Shown here: positions 1 through 7,779 of the stretch, in pieces
Layout of the letters: each line of letters begins with the position of its first letter
Numbering within the stretch: the first letter of the stretch is position 1
Assembly (NCBI RefSeq): GCF_022812285.1
Contig: NZ_CP093300.1
Span: 3,968,001-4,032,000 of the forward strand
DNA: 64,000 nucleotides
Direction: 5' to 3'
DNA from: Alkalihalobacillus sp. LMS39
Lineage (GTDB): Bacteria; Bacillota; Bacilli; Bacillales; Bacillaceae_F
Made by a program: the position numbers and the translations under genes
The notes under the pieces: model-generated
Seen by the model: only the letters and a program-made list of their open reading frames with translations
The model's database searches: none
Told to the model about the DNA's origin: nothing

Positions 1-246
1 TTTGATTAAATTGATTTCTAATAATAATGCTTCTATATTTGAAGACGTTACAATATATTCAAAGTCGACAATTTCACTAACTAGCCGCTGTGTTTTCCCA
101 TCATGACTTCCAGTGAAATAAGATCGAACTCGATTTTTCAAAATTTTTGCTTTTCCTACATATATGATCGTGCCTTGTTTGTCTTTCATTAAATAACAAC
201 CAGGCTGGTCTGGAAGGACAGCCAGTTTCTCTTTTAATTGTTCCAT
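1..246 (-). CDS. uvrC: UvrABC excinuclease subunit C, N-terminal part (cut by window edge)
   Basis: The first 82 codons of UvrC, which makes the dual incisions around DNA lesions in nucleotide excision repair. The visible protein starts [20 protein letters not shown] and contains the GIY-YIG nuclease core in the form [20 protein letters not shown], ending near [14 protein letters not shown], which is the typical order for this domain. The start ATG (244-246) follows a GGGAGG-like ribosome binding site. The gene runs off the left edge, so the UvrB-binding and C-terminal nuclease parts are not seen. trxA lies upstream, as in B. subtilis. Confidence 0.93.
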   Translation of the reverse strand, partial: MEQLKEKLAVLPDQPGCYLMKDKQGTIIYVGKAKILKNRVRSYFTGSHDGKTQRLVSEIVDFEYIVTSSNIEALLLEINLIK

Positions 247-351
247 CTCCCTACCTCCCCTCTTCTATTGTTGTAGAAGATTCGCTTTTTTGCAAATGGT
301 AATTTATATGTATAGAAATTCTTGGCGAATACGTTTGGAAAAAGGATGGCA

Positions 352-384
352 AACAAAAAACCTGTTTCAATGGAAACAGGTTTT
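352..384 (-). terminator. Rho-independent terminator of trxA
   Basis: On the minus strand AACCTGTTTC and GAAACAGGTT form a 10-bp stem followed by a T run, about 10 bp past the trxA stop codon. Confidence 0.85.
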
Positions 385-394
385 ACGTTGCTTC

Positions 395-709
395 TTATAG
401 GTGTTTGTTGATTAAATCAACAAGAGCTTCTTTTGGTTGGAATCCAACAACTTGGTCTACTTTTTCACCATTTTTGAATACCATTAGTGTTGGGATGCTC
501 ATAACGCCAAATTTGCTTGCTGTTTCTTGGTTCTCATCCACATCAAGCTTTACAATTTTCATTTTATCTCCCATTTCACCGTCTAGCTCTTCAAGAACTG
601 GTGCAATCATTTTACAAGGTCCGCACCAAGGTGCCCAAAAGTCAGCTAATACAACACCTTCTCCTGTTTCTGTTCCGAATGTTTGGTCATTTACGTTTAC
701 AATTGCCAT
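395..709 (-). CDS. trxA: Thioredoxin
   Basis: Cytosolic disulfide reductase of 104 aa, the usual length for bacterial thioredoxin 1. The active site WCGPCK has its redox cysteines at residues 29 and 32, and the conserved cis-proline loop [12 protein letters not shown] is present. The start ATG is preceded by a strong AAGGAGGAA site. It is followed by its own terminator, so it is probably monocistronic. It lies between the etf genes and uvrC, as in B. subtilis. Confidence 0.97.
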   Translation of the reverse strand: MAIVNVNDQTFGTETGEGVVLADFWAPWCGPCKMIAPVLEELDGEMGDKMKIVKLDVDENQETASKFGVMSIPTLMVFKNGEKVDQVVGFQPKEALVDLINKHL

Positions 710-865
710 AATTTATTTCCTCCTTAATTATACTCTTAGTCATCTTTTTGATTCACTTGGAATTATACCATTTGCTTCCTTTGTATGCCATTATCTTGCT
801 CAAATCATTCTTATCCTACCCAATATTACAAACTTTTTATGTATATAGAGAAACGAACAACCGTA

Positions 866-884
866 CCGGACATACGTTCCGCTA
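866..884 (-). repeat. TAGCGGAAC-type short element, copy 1
   Basis: On the minus strand this reads TAGCGGAACGTATGTCCGG, one of four related elements within 190 bp. Copies 1 and 2 lie in the opposite orientation to copies 3 and 4. Confidence 0.75.
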
Positions 885-916
885 TTTTATCATTTTCTCT
901 TGTTTTTACTATCTGT

Positions 917-935
917 TCGGACATCTGTTCCGCTA
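917..935 (-). repeat. TAGCGGAAC-type short element, copy 2
   Basis: On the minus strand this reads TAGCGGAACAGATGTCCGA. Its first 18 bases are identical to copy 3 in inverted orientation, so transcripts through the region could form a long stem. Confidence 0.78.
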
Positions 936-977
936 TTTGCCTTGGTTTGATAAGGTTTCAGCCATATTTTGAGTGAT

Positions 978-998
978 TAGCGGAACAGATGTCCGTTA
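978..998 (+). repeat. TAGCGGAAC-type short element, copy 3
   Basis: The element begins TAGCGGAACAGATGTCCG and ends TTA. The ends (TAGCGGA and CCGTTA) are partly inverted, so each copy is itself an imperfect palindrome. Confidence 0.78.
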
Positions 999-1028
999 AC
1001 ATTTGAAAACTCGCTCTTTTGATGAAAA

Positions 1029-1049
1029 TAGCGGAATAAATGTCCGTTA
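1029..1049 (+). repeat. TAGCGGAAC-type short element, copy 4
   Basis: The element begins TAGCGGAATAAATGTCCG and ends TTA, in the same orientation as copy 3 and about 50 bp from it. Confidence 0.75.
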
Positions 1050-1060
1050 CAAAACACCAG

Positions 1061-1174
1061 GGTGTACGTCAACTCTTTCCAGAGTTGACGATTCGCTCCG
1101 CTCGCTGCGCGCTCAGTTGAGAAGAACGCTCAACTGAGCTTTAAAACAGGCAGCGGCTCCGCTCACATGCCGAG
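1061..1174. repeat. 114-bp tandem repeat, unit 1
   Basis: The unit begins GGTGTACGTCAACTCTTTCC and ends CACATGCCGAG. It contains a short palindrome (CAACTCT/AGAGTTG), a CGCTCCGCTCGCTGCGCGCT-like GC-rich block and an inverted CTCAGTTGAG/CTCAACTGAG pair. Unit 2 follows directly. Confidence 0.9.
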
Positions 1175-1288
1175 GGTGTACGTCAACTCTTTCCAGAGTT
1201 GACGATTCGCTCTGCTCGCTGCGCGCTCGGTTGAGAAGACCACTCAACCTCCCTTTAAAACAGGCAGCGGCTCCGCTCACATGCCGAG
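1175..1288. repeat. 114-bp tandem repeat, unit 2
   Basis: Same length as unit 1 and near-identical, with a few substitutions in the middle: CTCTGCTCG for CTCCGCTCG, and CCACTCAACCTCC where unit 1 has AACGCTCAACTGAG. The flanks are identical. Confidence 0.9.
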
Positions 1289-1326
1289 GGTGTACGTCAA
1301 CTCTTTCCAGAGTTGACGTACACCCT
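1289..1326. repeat. Partial third repeat unit forming a 16-bp perfect hairpin
   Basis: The first 30 bases of the repeat unit recur, then read into GACGTACACC, so that GGTGTACGTCAACTCT and its exact complement flank a 4-nt TTCC loop. It lies 5 bp past the etfA stop. It may act as a transcript end, but no T run follows on the minus strand. Confidence 0.85.
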
Positions 1327-1331
1327 CTCTA

Positions 1332-2306
1332 TTATGATGCTACTACTTTTTTTAATTCTTCTGTTAAGATTGGTAGTACTTCGAATAGGTCGCCTACGAT
1401 ACCGTAGTCGGCTACTTCGAAAATTGGAGCTTCTGGGTCTTTGTTGATGGCAACGATACATTTTGAGTTAGACATACCAGCTAAATGCTGGATAGCTCCT
1501 GATAAACCGATAGCAAAGTATAGGTCTGGTGTCACAACTTTTCCTGTTTGCCCGATTTGAAGAGAGTAATCACAATATTCTGCATCACACGCACCACGTG
1601 AAGCTCCTACTGCTGCTCCTAATACTCCTGCTAGTTCTTCTAAAGGTTCGAATCCTTCTTTACTTTTCACACCACGTCCACCTGCTACGATAATTTTCGC
1701 TTCTGATAAATCAACACCGCTTGTCGATTTACGAACGATTTCTTTAATCGTTGTGCGCAAGTCTTTAATATCGACTGATAAGCTGCTCACATCACCAGAA
1801 CGTGACTCGTCTTTTACTAATGGCTCAATGTTATTTGGACGAATTGTTGCAAATACTAAACCTTCTTCAATTGTTTTCTTTTCAAATGCTTTACCAGAGT
1901 AAATCGGACGAGTAAAGACAACATTGTCTCCATCTACTTCAACTGCAATCGCATCCGAAATTAAGCCTGCGTTTAGTTTCATTGCGATACGAGGAGCTAA
2001 ATCTTTTCCTGCTGCTGTATGCCCTAATACTAAACCTTCTGGCTGTTCTGCATCCACCACTTGTAATAATGCTTGTTGGTAGGCATCTGTTGTATATTCT
2101 TTTAAATCACTGTGCTCAACTTTAATCACACGGTCAGCACCATAGTGAACAAGTGCCTCTGCCACATTACTTACCTCTTCACCAAAAACAGCGGCTACCA
2201 CTTCTCCACCTTCAGCAATGGTTTTTCCAGCAGCAATTGCTTCAAATGATACGTTTCTTAATTCTCCATCACGGACTTCAGCTAATACTAATACTTTTTT
2301 TGACAT
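1332..2306 (-). CDS. etfA: Electron transfer flavoprotein alpha subunit
   Basis: EtfA (324 aa) forms an FAD-containing heterodimer with EtfB and accepts electrons from acyl-CoA dehydrogenases, passing them to the membrane quinone pool. The C-terminal FAD domain is clear: [20 protein letters not shown], then [16 protein letters not shown] and [20 protein letters not shown]. The start codon lies 14 bp after the etfB stop with an AAGGAGGGA-like site, so the pair is co-transcribed. The 114-bp repeat tract lies just downstream. Confidence 0.96.
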   Translation of the reverse strand: MSKKVLVLAEVRDGELRNVSFEAIAAGKTIAEGGEVVAAVFGEEVSNVAEALVHYGADRVIKVEHSDLKEYTTDAYQQALLQVVDAEQPEGLVLGHTAAGKDLAPRIAMKLNAGLISDAIAVEVDGDNVVFTRPIYSGKAFEKKTIEEGLVFATIRPNNIEPLVKDESRSGDVSSLSVDIKDLRTTIKEIVRKSTSGVDLSEAKIIVAGGRGVKSKEGFEPLEELAGVLGAAVGASRGACDAEYCDYSLQIGQTGKVVTPDLYFAIGLSGAIQHLAGMSNSKCIVAINKDPEAPIFEVADYGIVGDLFEVLPILTEELKKVVAS

Positions 2307-2320
2307 CGTTTAGTCCCTCC

Positions 2321-3091
2321 TTATATGACTTTTGCTTCAGATTTTAATAGCGATACAAGTTCTTTTACTTGGTCATTTAATTCACCTTCAAGCACTTTTC
2401 CTGCTTGTTTTTGAGGTGGAAGGAAAATCTCAATTGTTTTTGTTTTTGCTTCTACATCATCTTCGTCGATATCTAAATCATCTAAATCTAATGTTTCAAG
2501 CGGTTTTTTCTTCGCTTTCATAATTCCAGGTAATGATGGATAACGCGGCTCATTTAAGCCTTGTTGTGCTGTAACAAGAATCGGAAGTGAAACTTCAACC
2601 GTTTCTTGGTCTCCTTCTACATCACGAACAATTGTTGCTGTCGTTCCGTCAATCTCAAGGTTTGTAATCGTTGTCACTTGAGCAATGTCTAACAACTCAG
2701 CGACACGAGGTCCTACTTGACCAGAACCGCCATCAACCGCAACGTTTCCACCTAAAATGATGTCAAACTCTTGACCTTTTAAGTATGTTGCTAGTAATGT
2801 TGCTGTTGTAAATTGATCTAAGTCATCTACATCTTCACTATCAATTAATACCGCCTTATCTGCACCCATTGCTAAAGCCGTACGCAATTCTTTTTCAGCT
2901 TCTTCTTCTCCAACTGTAACTACAGTGACTTCACCACCGTGAGCATCACGTAACGTAATGGCTTCTTCAATCGCGTACTCATCGTATGGATTAATGATAA
3001 ATTCTGCACCGCTTTCATCAATTTGGCCATTGCTAACCGCAATCTTTTCTTCAGTATCAAATGTACGTTTCATAATAACAAAAATATTCAT
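2321..3091 (-). CDS. etfB: Electron transfer flavoprotein beta subunit
   Basis: EtfB (256 aa) starts MNIFVIMKRTFDTEEKI, typical for the Bacillus protein. The nucleotide-binding region includes GGNVAVDGGSGQVGPRVAEL, and the conserved TAQQGLNEPRYPSLPGIMKA recognition-loop region is present. It works with EtfA in electron transfer from beta-oxidation. It lies 27 bp after fadB and just before etfA, giving the order fadR-fadB-etfB-etfA known from the B. subtilis FadR regulon. Confidence 0.96.
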   Translation of the reverse strand: MNIFVIMKRTFDTEEKIAVSNGQIDESGAEFIINPYDEYAIEEAITLRDAHGGEVTVVTVGEEEAEKELRTALAMGADKAVLIDSEDVDDLDQFTTATLLATYLKGQEFDIILGGNVAVDGGSGQVGPRVAELLDIAQVTTITNLEIDGTTATIVRDVEGDQETVEVSLPILVTAQQGLNEPRYPSLPGIMKAKKKPLETLDLDDLDIDEDDVEAKTKTIEIFLPPQKQAGKVLEGELNDQVKELVSLLKSEAKVI

Positions 3092-3118
3092 TCTAAGTCC
3101 CTCCCTATAGTCGTTCCA

Positions 3119-3895
3119 TTATTTATTTTTAAATTCAGGTTTTCTTTTTTCAATGAAAGCTTGAATGCCTTCTTTTCCATCATAGGAATCAAACGCTTTA
3201 CCAAATAATTCAGCTTCTTTTTCAACGCCAGTTGCAAAGTTTTCATCTGTTACATATGAAAACGATTCCAATAATAGTTTCATAGAAACTGCACTTTTTT
3301 GTGCAATTTTATGAGCTAACTGACTAGCAGCATCCATTAGCGATTGTTCATCATCATAAATAGAGTTCACTAACCCATATGATAAAGCTTCTTCTCCCGT
3401 AATCGGGTCACTTGTTAACAGCATTTCTAGCGCTTTTGCTTTCCCGACGATTCGAGGTAATCGTTGTGTGCCTGCATACCCTGGAATAAGTCCAAGCTGT
3501 AACTCTGGAAGTCCAAGTTTTACATCTTTTGTTGCTAAACGAATATGGCAAGCCATTACAAGCTCTAATCCTCCGCCTAATGCTGCTCCATGTACCGCAG
3601 CAATGATTGGCTTTGGAAATGCTTCAATTCGATTAAACAATTGTTGTCCCGATTTCGCTAGCTCAGCAAATTCACTTCCCGATGGAACTGATGTAAATTC
3701 TTTAATGTCCGCTCCTGCAGCAAAGAAACGTCCTTGACCATGTAATAGGATAACTTTTGCACCATCGTGTTGTTCGACTTCATCAAGAACTTTCGCTAAC
3801 TCGCTTAGCACTTCTGATGATAGTGCATTTGCAGGTGGGCGATTGAATGTAATGGTAGCAACAGCATTGTTATAAGTAACAATAAAATGTCCCAC
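3119..3895 (-). CDS. fadB: Enoyl-CoA hydratase/isomerase family protein
   Basis: Crotonase-fold protein of 258 aa, the family's normal length. The oxyanion-hole segments FFAAGADIKEF and HGAALGGGLELVMACH are present, followed by PELQLGLIPGYAGTQRLPR with the catalytic glutamate region. It probably hydrates trans-2-enoyl-CoA in beta-oxidation. It starts 10 bp after the fadR stop and precedes etfB, which supports an operon. Exact acyl-chain specificity cannot be read from sequence. Confidence 0.93.
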   Translation of the reverse strand: MGHFIVTYNNAVATITFNRPPANALSSEVLSELAKVLDEVEQHDGAKVILLHGQGRFFAAGADIKEFTSVPSGSEFAELAKSGQQLFNRIEAFPKPIIAAVHGAALGGGLELVMACHIRLATKDVKLGLPELQLGLIPGYAGTQRLPRIVGKAKALEMLLTSDPITGEEALSYGLVNSIYDDEQSLMDAASQLAHKIAQKSAVSMKLLLESFSYVTDENFATGVEKEAELFGKAFDSYDGKEGIQAFIEKRKPEFKNK

Positions 3896-3905
3896 AGATT
3901 CTTTT

Positions 3906-4514
3906 TCACTCCTCTATCGTACTATCATTTATCATTTGCAATCCAGCAAGCAACATATTTTGCACTGGCTTTGCTAAAGATACTAAGTCATATTTACATT
4001 CTTTCATAACCCAGTTTGTTACGACCTCGTCTAATGTTCCAAATATCATTTGACGAGCGAGACGAGTGTCTAATTCTGCTTGAAATACACCTGCTGATTT
4101 TCCTTCTGATAAGACAATGTCCATTAGTTCTAAATACCCTTTTAATACTTCATTAATTCGTAGACGGAGCTGAGGATTTGATTGTCTTAGCTCTAATTGG
4201 GTCACAATGGCGAGTGGATGATCCGCCGCTAATTGTTTAAAATGCATTTGAATGAGAATAAACAATTTTTCTTTCGCTGACGTTTCATTTTCAATTTGTT
4301 CTCTCGTTTTATCTACAAATCGACCCATCTTTTCTTCGAATAAAGAAACTAATATATCTTCTTTATTTTTAAAGTATAAGTAAATCGTTCCATCTGCGAC
4401 ACCAGCATCTTTTGCAATTTTCGAAACTTGCGCTTGATGATAGCCATGTTTAGCAATGACCCGAACTGCCGCTTCGATGATTTGGTCATATTTAGGTCCT
4501 CGTTTCTTTCCCAT
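3906..4514 (-). CDS. fadR: TetR-family fatty-acid degradation regulator FadR
   Basis: The 202-aa protein starts MGKKRGPKYDQIIEAAVRVI and has the TetR helix-turn-helix GYHQAQVSKIAKDAGVADGT followed by IYLYFKNKEDIL, very like B. subtilis FadR, which is released from DNA by long-chain acyl-CoA. I chose the ATG at 4512-4514 because it follows an AAGGAAG site. The in-frame ATG at 4559 would place an operator inside the coding region and has no ribosome site. Its promoter and a palindromic operator are listed separately, implying autoregulation. Confidence 0.95.
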   Translation of the reverse strand: MGKKRGPKYDQIIEAAVRVIAKHGYHQAQVSKIAKDAGVADGTIYLYFKNKEDILVSLFEEKMGRFVDKTREQIENETSAKEKLFILIQMHFKQLAADHPLAIVTQLELRQSNPQLRLRINEVLKGYLELMDIVLSEGKSAGVFQAELDTRLARQMIFGTLDEVVTNWVMKECKYDLVSLAKPVQNMLLAGLQMINDSTIEE

Positions 4515-4540
4515 AAGACTCTTCCTTCCGTGTACGAAAA

Positions 4541-4558
4541 TGAATGACCATTCATTCA
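4541..4558. promoter_or_regulatory. FadR-type operator at the fadR promoter
   Basis: TGAATGACCATTCATTCA has perfect 7-bp inverted arms around CCAT and fits the FadR consensus TGAATGANTANTCATTCA except in the centre. It lies directly at the predicted transcription start of fadR, as expected for autorepression. Confidence 0.85.
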
Positions 4559-4566
4559 TAGTTCAT

Positions 4567-4595
4567 ATTTTATTGTATGTGTGCGTGTTTGTCAA
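4567..4595 (-). promoter_or_regulatory. Sigma-A promoter of fadR-fadB-etfBA
   Basis: On the minus strand TTGACA (4595-4590), a 17-bp spacer and TAAAAT (4572-4567) form a strong vegetative promoter, with the start point near 4560. Confidence 0.8.
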
Positions 4596-4694
4596 TGACC
4601 GTTCTACAATTCTTTTTTTAATTTTATCTCTGCTCTTTATCATACTAAAAGATATAAATCATTCACAACTTTTAGTTTTTCATAAAAAGAAAGA

Positions 4695-4733
4695 AGATGC
4701 TCCAAAAGGCAAATTCGTTCATCTTTTGGAACA
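4695..4733 (-). terminator. Probable terminator of the first lcfA gene
   Basis: On the minus strand TCCAAAAG and CTTTTGGA form a stem with a 14-nt loop, followed by a T-rich tract (ATCTTCTTTCTTTTT). It lies about 75 bp past the gene's stop and before the fadR promoter, so fadR is transcribed separately. Confidence 0.65.
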
Positions 4734-4803
4734 CCCTAATCAGCAATGTAGAACGTCACACCATGTTTTTGGAATGCCTCTTACTTCGTGAAACTAAACC
4801 TTG

Positions 4804-6504
4804 CTAACTTGTCTTTTTATTTTCTTGTTGCTTTTTTTCTTCTTCTTCAATCAACACACGTTTTAAAATTTTCCCAACCATTGTTTTTGGCAACTCATCA
4901 CGGAATTCATACAATCTTGGAACTTTATAGGCTGCTAAATTTTTACGACAGTATTCATTTAAATCTTTTTCCGTTAATGAAGCTCCTTCTTTTTTCACGA
5001 CAAAAGCTTTTACTGTTTCGCCACGATATGGGTCAGGTAAGCCGATAACAACAGCTTCTAATACAGATTCATGTTCATATAAAACCTCTTCAATTTCACG
5101 AGGATAAATATTGAATCCACCAGCAATAATCATATCTTTTTTGCGGTCCACAATATAGAAATAGCCTTGCTCATCCATATACCCCATATCACCAGTTAAC
5201 AACCACTCCTCATAAAACGTAGCAGCAGTATCTTCTGGTCGATTCCAATAACCCTTCATCACTTGTGGTCCACGAATCGCAAGTTCACCAACTTCTCCTG
5301 GTTTTGCCACTTCACCAGGTTCTGTAAAAATAACTGCTTCTGTATCTGGCCATGGTAACCCAATACTTCCTTGCTGACGATGTCCCCAAATTAAGTTACA
5401 GTGTGTTACCGGTGATGCCTCCGTTAACCCATATCCTTCAACTAGTTTACCTCCTGTTAATTCTTCAAACTTCGATTGAACTTCAACAGGTAAAGCCGCA
5501 GATCCGCTAATACATGTTTTAATGGAAGATAAATCATAGTTTTGAATATCAGGATGATTAATAAGTCCGATATACATCGTTGGTGCACCTGGAAAAATTG
5601 TAATTTTATGTTTATCAATGATTTGTAAAATTTCTAGCGGATTAAATTTTGCAACGATAAACATTTTAGAACCATTCATGATGGACAAATTCATAGAGAC
5701 TGTCATTCCATACACATGGAAAAACGGTAACGCCGCTAATGTTCGTTCTTCCTCGCCTTTCATTTGATACATCCAATGCGCACATTGTGTCGTATTGGAA
5801 ATCAAGTTAGAATGCGTTAACATAACTCCTTTTGCAGGTCCTGTTGTCCCACCTGTATATTGCAGTAAAGCAATATCTTCTTTCGGATCAAGCTCAATAT
5901 TGAGCTCTTCTTCTTTACCATTTTTCAAAAAGGTTGGAAAACGATGTGTATGTTGGTCATACGTAACATCTGGCGTAATCCCTGTGTTTTTCTTTTGAAT
6001 AAATGGATAAATCAAATTTTTCGGGAAAGGCAAATAATCTTTGATAGCGGTTACAATGATATGTTGAAGATTTGTATTTTTCTTTACGTTTAATACTCGC
6101 TTATATAACAAGTCTAAACAGAGAATATACTTTGCTCCTGAATCCGCTAACTGATGTTCTAATTCTCTTTCCACATAAAGTGGATTTGTTTGAACGACGA
6201 TACCTCCAGCCATTAAAATGCCATAATACGCAATAACACCTTGTGGACAGTTTGGTAACATAATAGAAACAGGGTCGCCCTTTTGAAGTCCTAAATCTTT
6301 TAATGCATTGGCAAATTTAGTCACTGACCGATAAAGTTCCGCATATGTCATTTCTTTCCCATTAAAATGGAGCGCATCATGATTCGGGTAAGCGCTTACT
6401 GTTTTCTTTAAAATACCATGTAATGTTGTATCAGCATATTGAATTGTATGAGGGATTTCCTTTGGATATTGGTTAAACCACTGCTTGTCAGTTGAAATTG
6501 TCAA
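4804..6504 (-). CDS. lcfA: Long-chain fatty acid-CoA ligase (first paralogue)
   Basis: Acyl-AMP-forming ligase of about 566 aa that activates fatty acids for beta-oxidation. The AMP-binding P-loop LQYTGGTTGPAKGVMLTH, the adenylation motif GYGLTEASPVTH and the C-terminal hinge TGDMGYMDEQGYFYIVDRKKD are present. I chose the TTG at 6502-6504 because an AGGAGGAG site lies 6 nt upstream, and the resulting MTISTDKQWFNQYPKEIP aligns with the start of the second paralogue. The ATG at 6537 has no ribosome site. A FadR-like operator lies in its promoter. Confidence 0.92.
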   Translation of the reverse strand: MTISTDKQWFNQYPKEIPHTIQYADTTLHGILKKTVSAYPNHDALHFNGKEMTYAELYRSVTKFANALKDLGLQKGDPVSIMLPNCPQGVIAYYGILMAGGIVVQTNPLYVERELEHQLADSGAKYILCLDLLYKRVLNVKKNTNLQHIIVTAIKDYLPFPKNLIYPFIQKKNTGITPDVTYDQHTHRFPTFLKNGKEEELNIELDPKEDIALLQYTGGTTGPAKGVMLTHSNLISNTTQCAHWMYQMKGEEERTLAALPFFHVYGMTVSMNLSIMNGSKMFIVAKFNPLEILQIIDKHKITIFPGAPTMYIGLINHPDIQNYDLSSIKTCISGSAALPVEVQSKFEELTGGKLVEGYGLTEASPVTHCNLIWGHRQQGSIGLPWPDTEAVIFTEPGEVAKPGEVGELAIRGPQVMKGYWNRPEDTAATFYEEWLLTGDMGYMDEQGYFYIVDRKKDMIIAGGFNIYPREIEEVLYEHESVLEAVVIGLPDPYRGETVKAFVVKKEGASLTEKDLNEYCRKNLAAYKVPRLYEFRDELPKTMVGKILKRVLIEEEEKKQQENKKTS

Positions 6505-6570
6505 TCTTAACTCCTCCTCAAAGTCGATCCCTACCATTTCTACAAACTACATACTCTCTCTCTACACTCT

Positions 6571-6599
6571 ATTGTAATGAATGTTCATTCATTTTTAAA
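6571..6599 (-). promoter_or_regulatory. Promoter of the first lcfA gene with embedded FadR-like operator
   Basis: On the minus strand TTTAAA (6599-6594), a 17-bp spacer and TACAAT (6576-6571) form a plausible promoter. The spacer carries TGAATGAACATTCATTAC (6591-6574), which matches the FadR consensus at all but about three defined positions, so bound FadR would block RNA polymerase. Confidence 0.7.
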
Positions 6600-6627
6600 C
6601 TATTTTTTTATTTTTCTAAAAAAAAAA

Positions 6628-7779
6628 TCATTTTCTACTATAATTTGTATGAAAAAAATCAGACAACGCAACCATTCTCTCAATTAAATCAAGTAGACGT
6701 TCTTGTGTATCACCTATCGTCTCAGCAAGAGTTCCCGCTTTTTTTATAATTGAAAATGCAGTTACAAGTCCCAACTCTTCAAGCTCTCTTTGAGATAAAT
6801 GTAATTGCCCACAGATCGCAACAACCGGTATGTTCTTTATTGCTGCCTGCTCACATACTCCTTTTATCACTTTACCTTGAAACGTTTGTTTATCAATTGC
6901 TCCTTCTCCTGTAATAATAAAAGAAGCTCCTTCAATCAACTCAGAATATTTCACTTCTTCCATCACAAGCTCAATGCCAGACACAATCTTTGCCTGTAAA
7001 AAAGTTTGTAACGCAGCTGCTAATCCCCCAGCCGCTCCTAAGCCCGCTTTTTCCGTAACCTTTATGGAAGTATGGCGTTCCATAATGAACGCAAAATGAA
7101 GGACACCACGCTCTAATTCCTTTATCATTGATGAAGTTGCTCCTTTTTGAGTACCGAACACTCTTGTTGCTCCATTCATTCCACATAAAGGGTTCTTCAC
7201 ATCACTAGCGACAAGAAACTGACAGTCTTTTAAACGCTTATCTACTTTTGATTCATCAATCATTTCTATCTGTTCTAGATGCTTTCCACCAAGCGGGACC
7301 TGTTCGCCTATGCTATCGTAAAATTGATAGCCTAGTGCTTGCAAAAAACCAACACCTACATCATTTGTTGCACTTCCTCCTAACCCGACGATAAAGCGGC
7401 GAAATCCTTTATCCAATGCAGCTTTTACTAATTCTCCCGTCCCATACGTATTCGTATAATAAGGATTTTTCTCTTCTTCTGTTACTAATGGTAACCCTGA
7501 AGCTTCAGCTACTTCAATAACTGCCGTTTTTTTGTCGCCTAACACCCCATATGAAGCTCCTATGTTCCGGTTTAGTGGATCTTGCACGTTTACCTTTTCA
7601 TAATAACCACCTGTCGCTCTAACTAAAGTTTCCATTGTTCCCTCTCCACCATCAGCAAGTGGTAGCGAGAGAATTTCTGCATTCGGCCATTTACGCTTAA
7701 GAACTTTTTCAATCAGAAAACATAACTCACTTGCCTTTAAAGAGCCTTTAAAGGCATCAGGAGAAATGACTATTTTCAT
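6628..7779 (-). CDS. glxK: Glycerate kinase
   Basis: GlxK-type kinase of 383 aa that phosphorylates D-glycerate, feeding it into lower glycolysis. It starts MKIVISPDAFKGSLKASELC, the family signature, with the GGEGTMETL segment, FIVGLGGSATNDVGVGFLQALG and the C-terminal FIITGEGAIDKQTFQGK. The start codon overlaps the stop of the 2-hydroxyacid dehydrogenase by 4 bp, indicating translational coupling. Together the two enzymes could convert hydroxypyruvate or glyoxylate-derived tartronate semialdehyde via glycerate to phosphoglycerate; the actual substrate is inference. Confidence 0.93.
   Translation of the reverse strand: MKIVISPDAFKGSLKASELCFLIEKVLKRKWPNAEILSLPLADGGEGTMETLVRATGGYYEKVNVQDPLNRNIGASYGVLGDKKTAVIEVAEASGLPLVTEEEKNPYYTNTYGTGELVKAALDKGFRRFIVGLGGSATNDVGVGFLQALGYQFYDSIGEQVPLGGKHLEQIEMIDESKVDKRLKDCQFLVASDVKNPLCGMNGATRVFGTQKGATSSMIKELERGVLHFAFIMERHTSIKVTEKAGLGAAGGLAAALQTFLQAKIVSGIELVMEEVKYSELIEGASFIITGEGAIDKQTFQGKVIKGVCEQAAIKNIPVVAICGQLHLSQRELEELGLVTAFSIIKKAGTLAETIGDTQERLLDLIERMVALSDFFHTNYSRK

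Larger units (their letters stand above)
710..1331. other. Gene-free repeat-rich tract between trxA and etfA
   Basis: This 622-bp stretch has no ORF with a credible ribosome binding site. The part next to trxA should hold the trxA promoter. The rest consists of four copies of a 19-21 bp element (866-1049) followed by a 114-bp tandem repeat and a terminal hairpin (1061-1326), listed separately. The repeat part is visibly richer in GC than its surroundings. Confidence 0.8.

Noticed and set aside
4456-4791. Plus-strand frame of 111 codons overlapping fadR and its promoter
   Set aside because: It is antisense to fadR, covers its promoter, operator and the lcfA terminator, and has no family resemblance.
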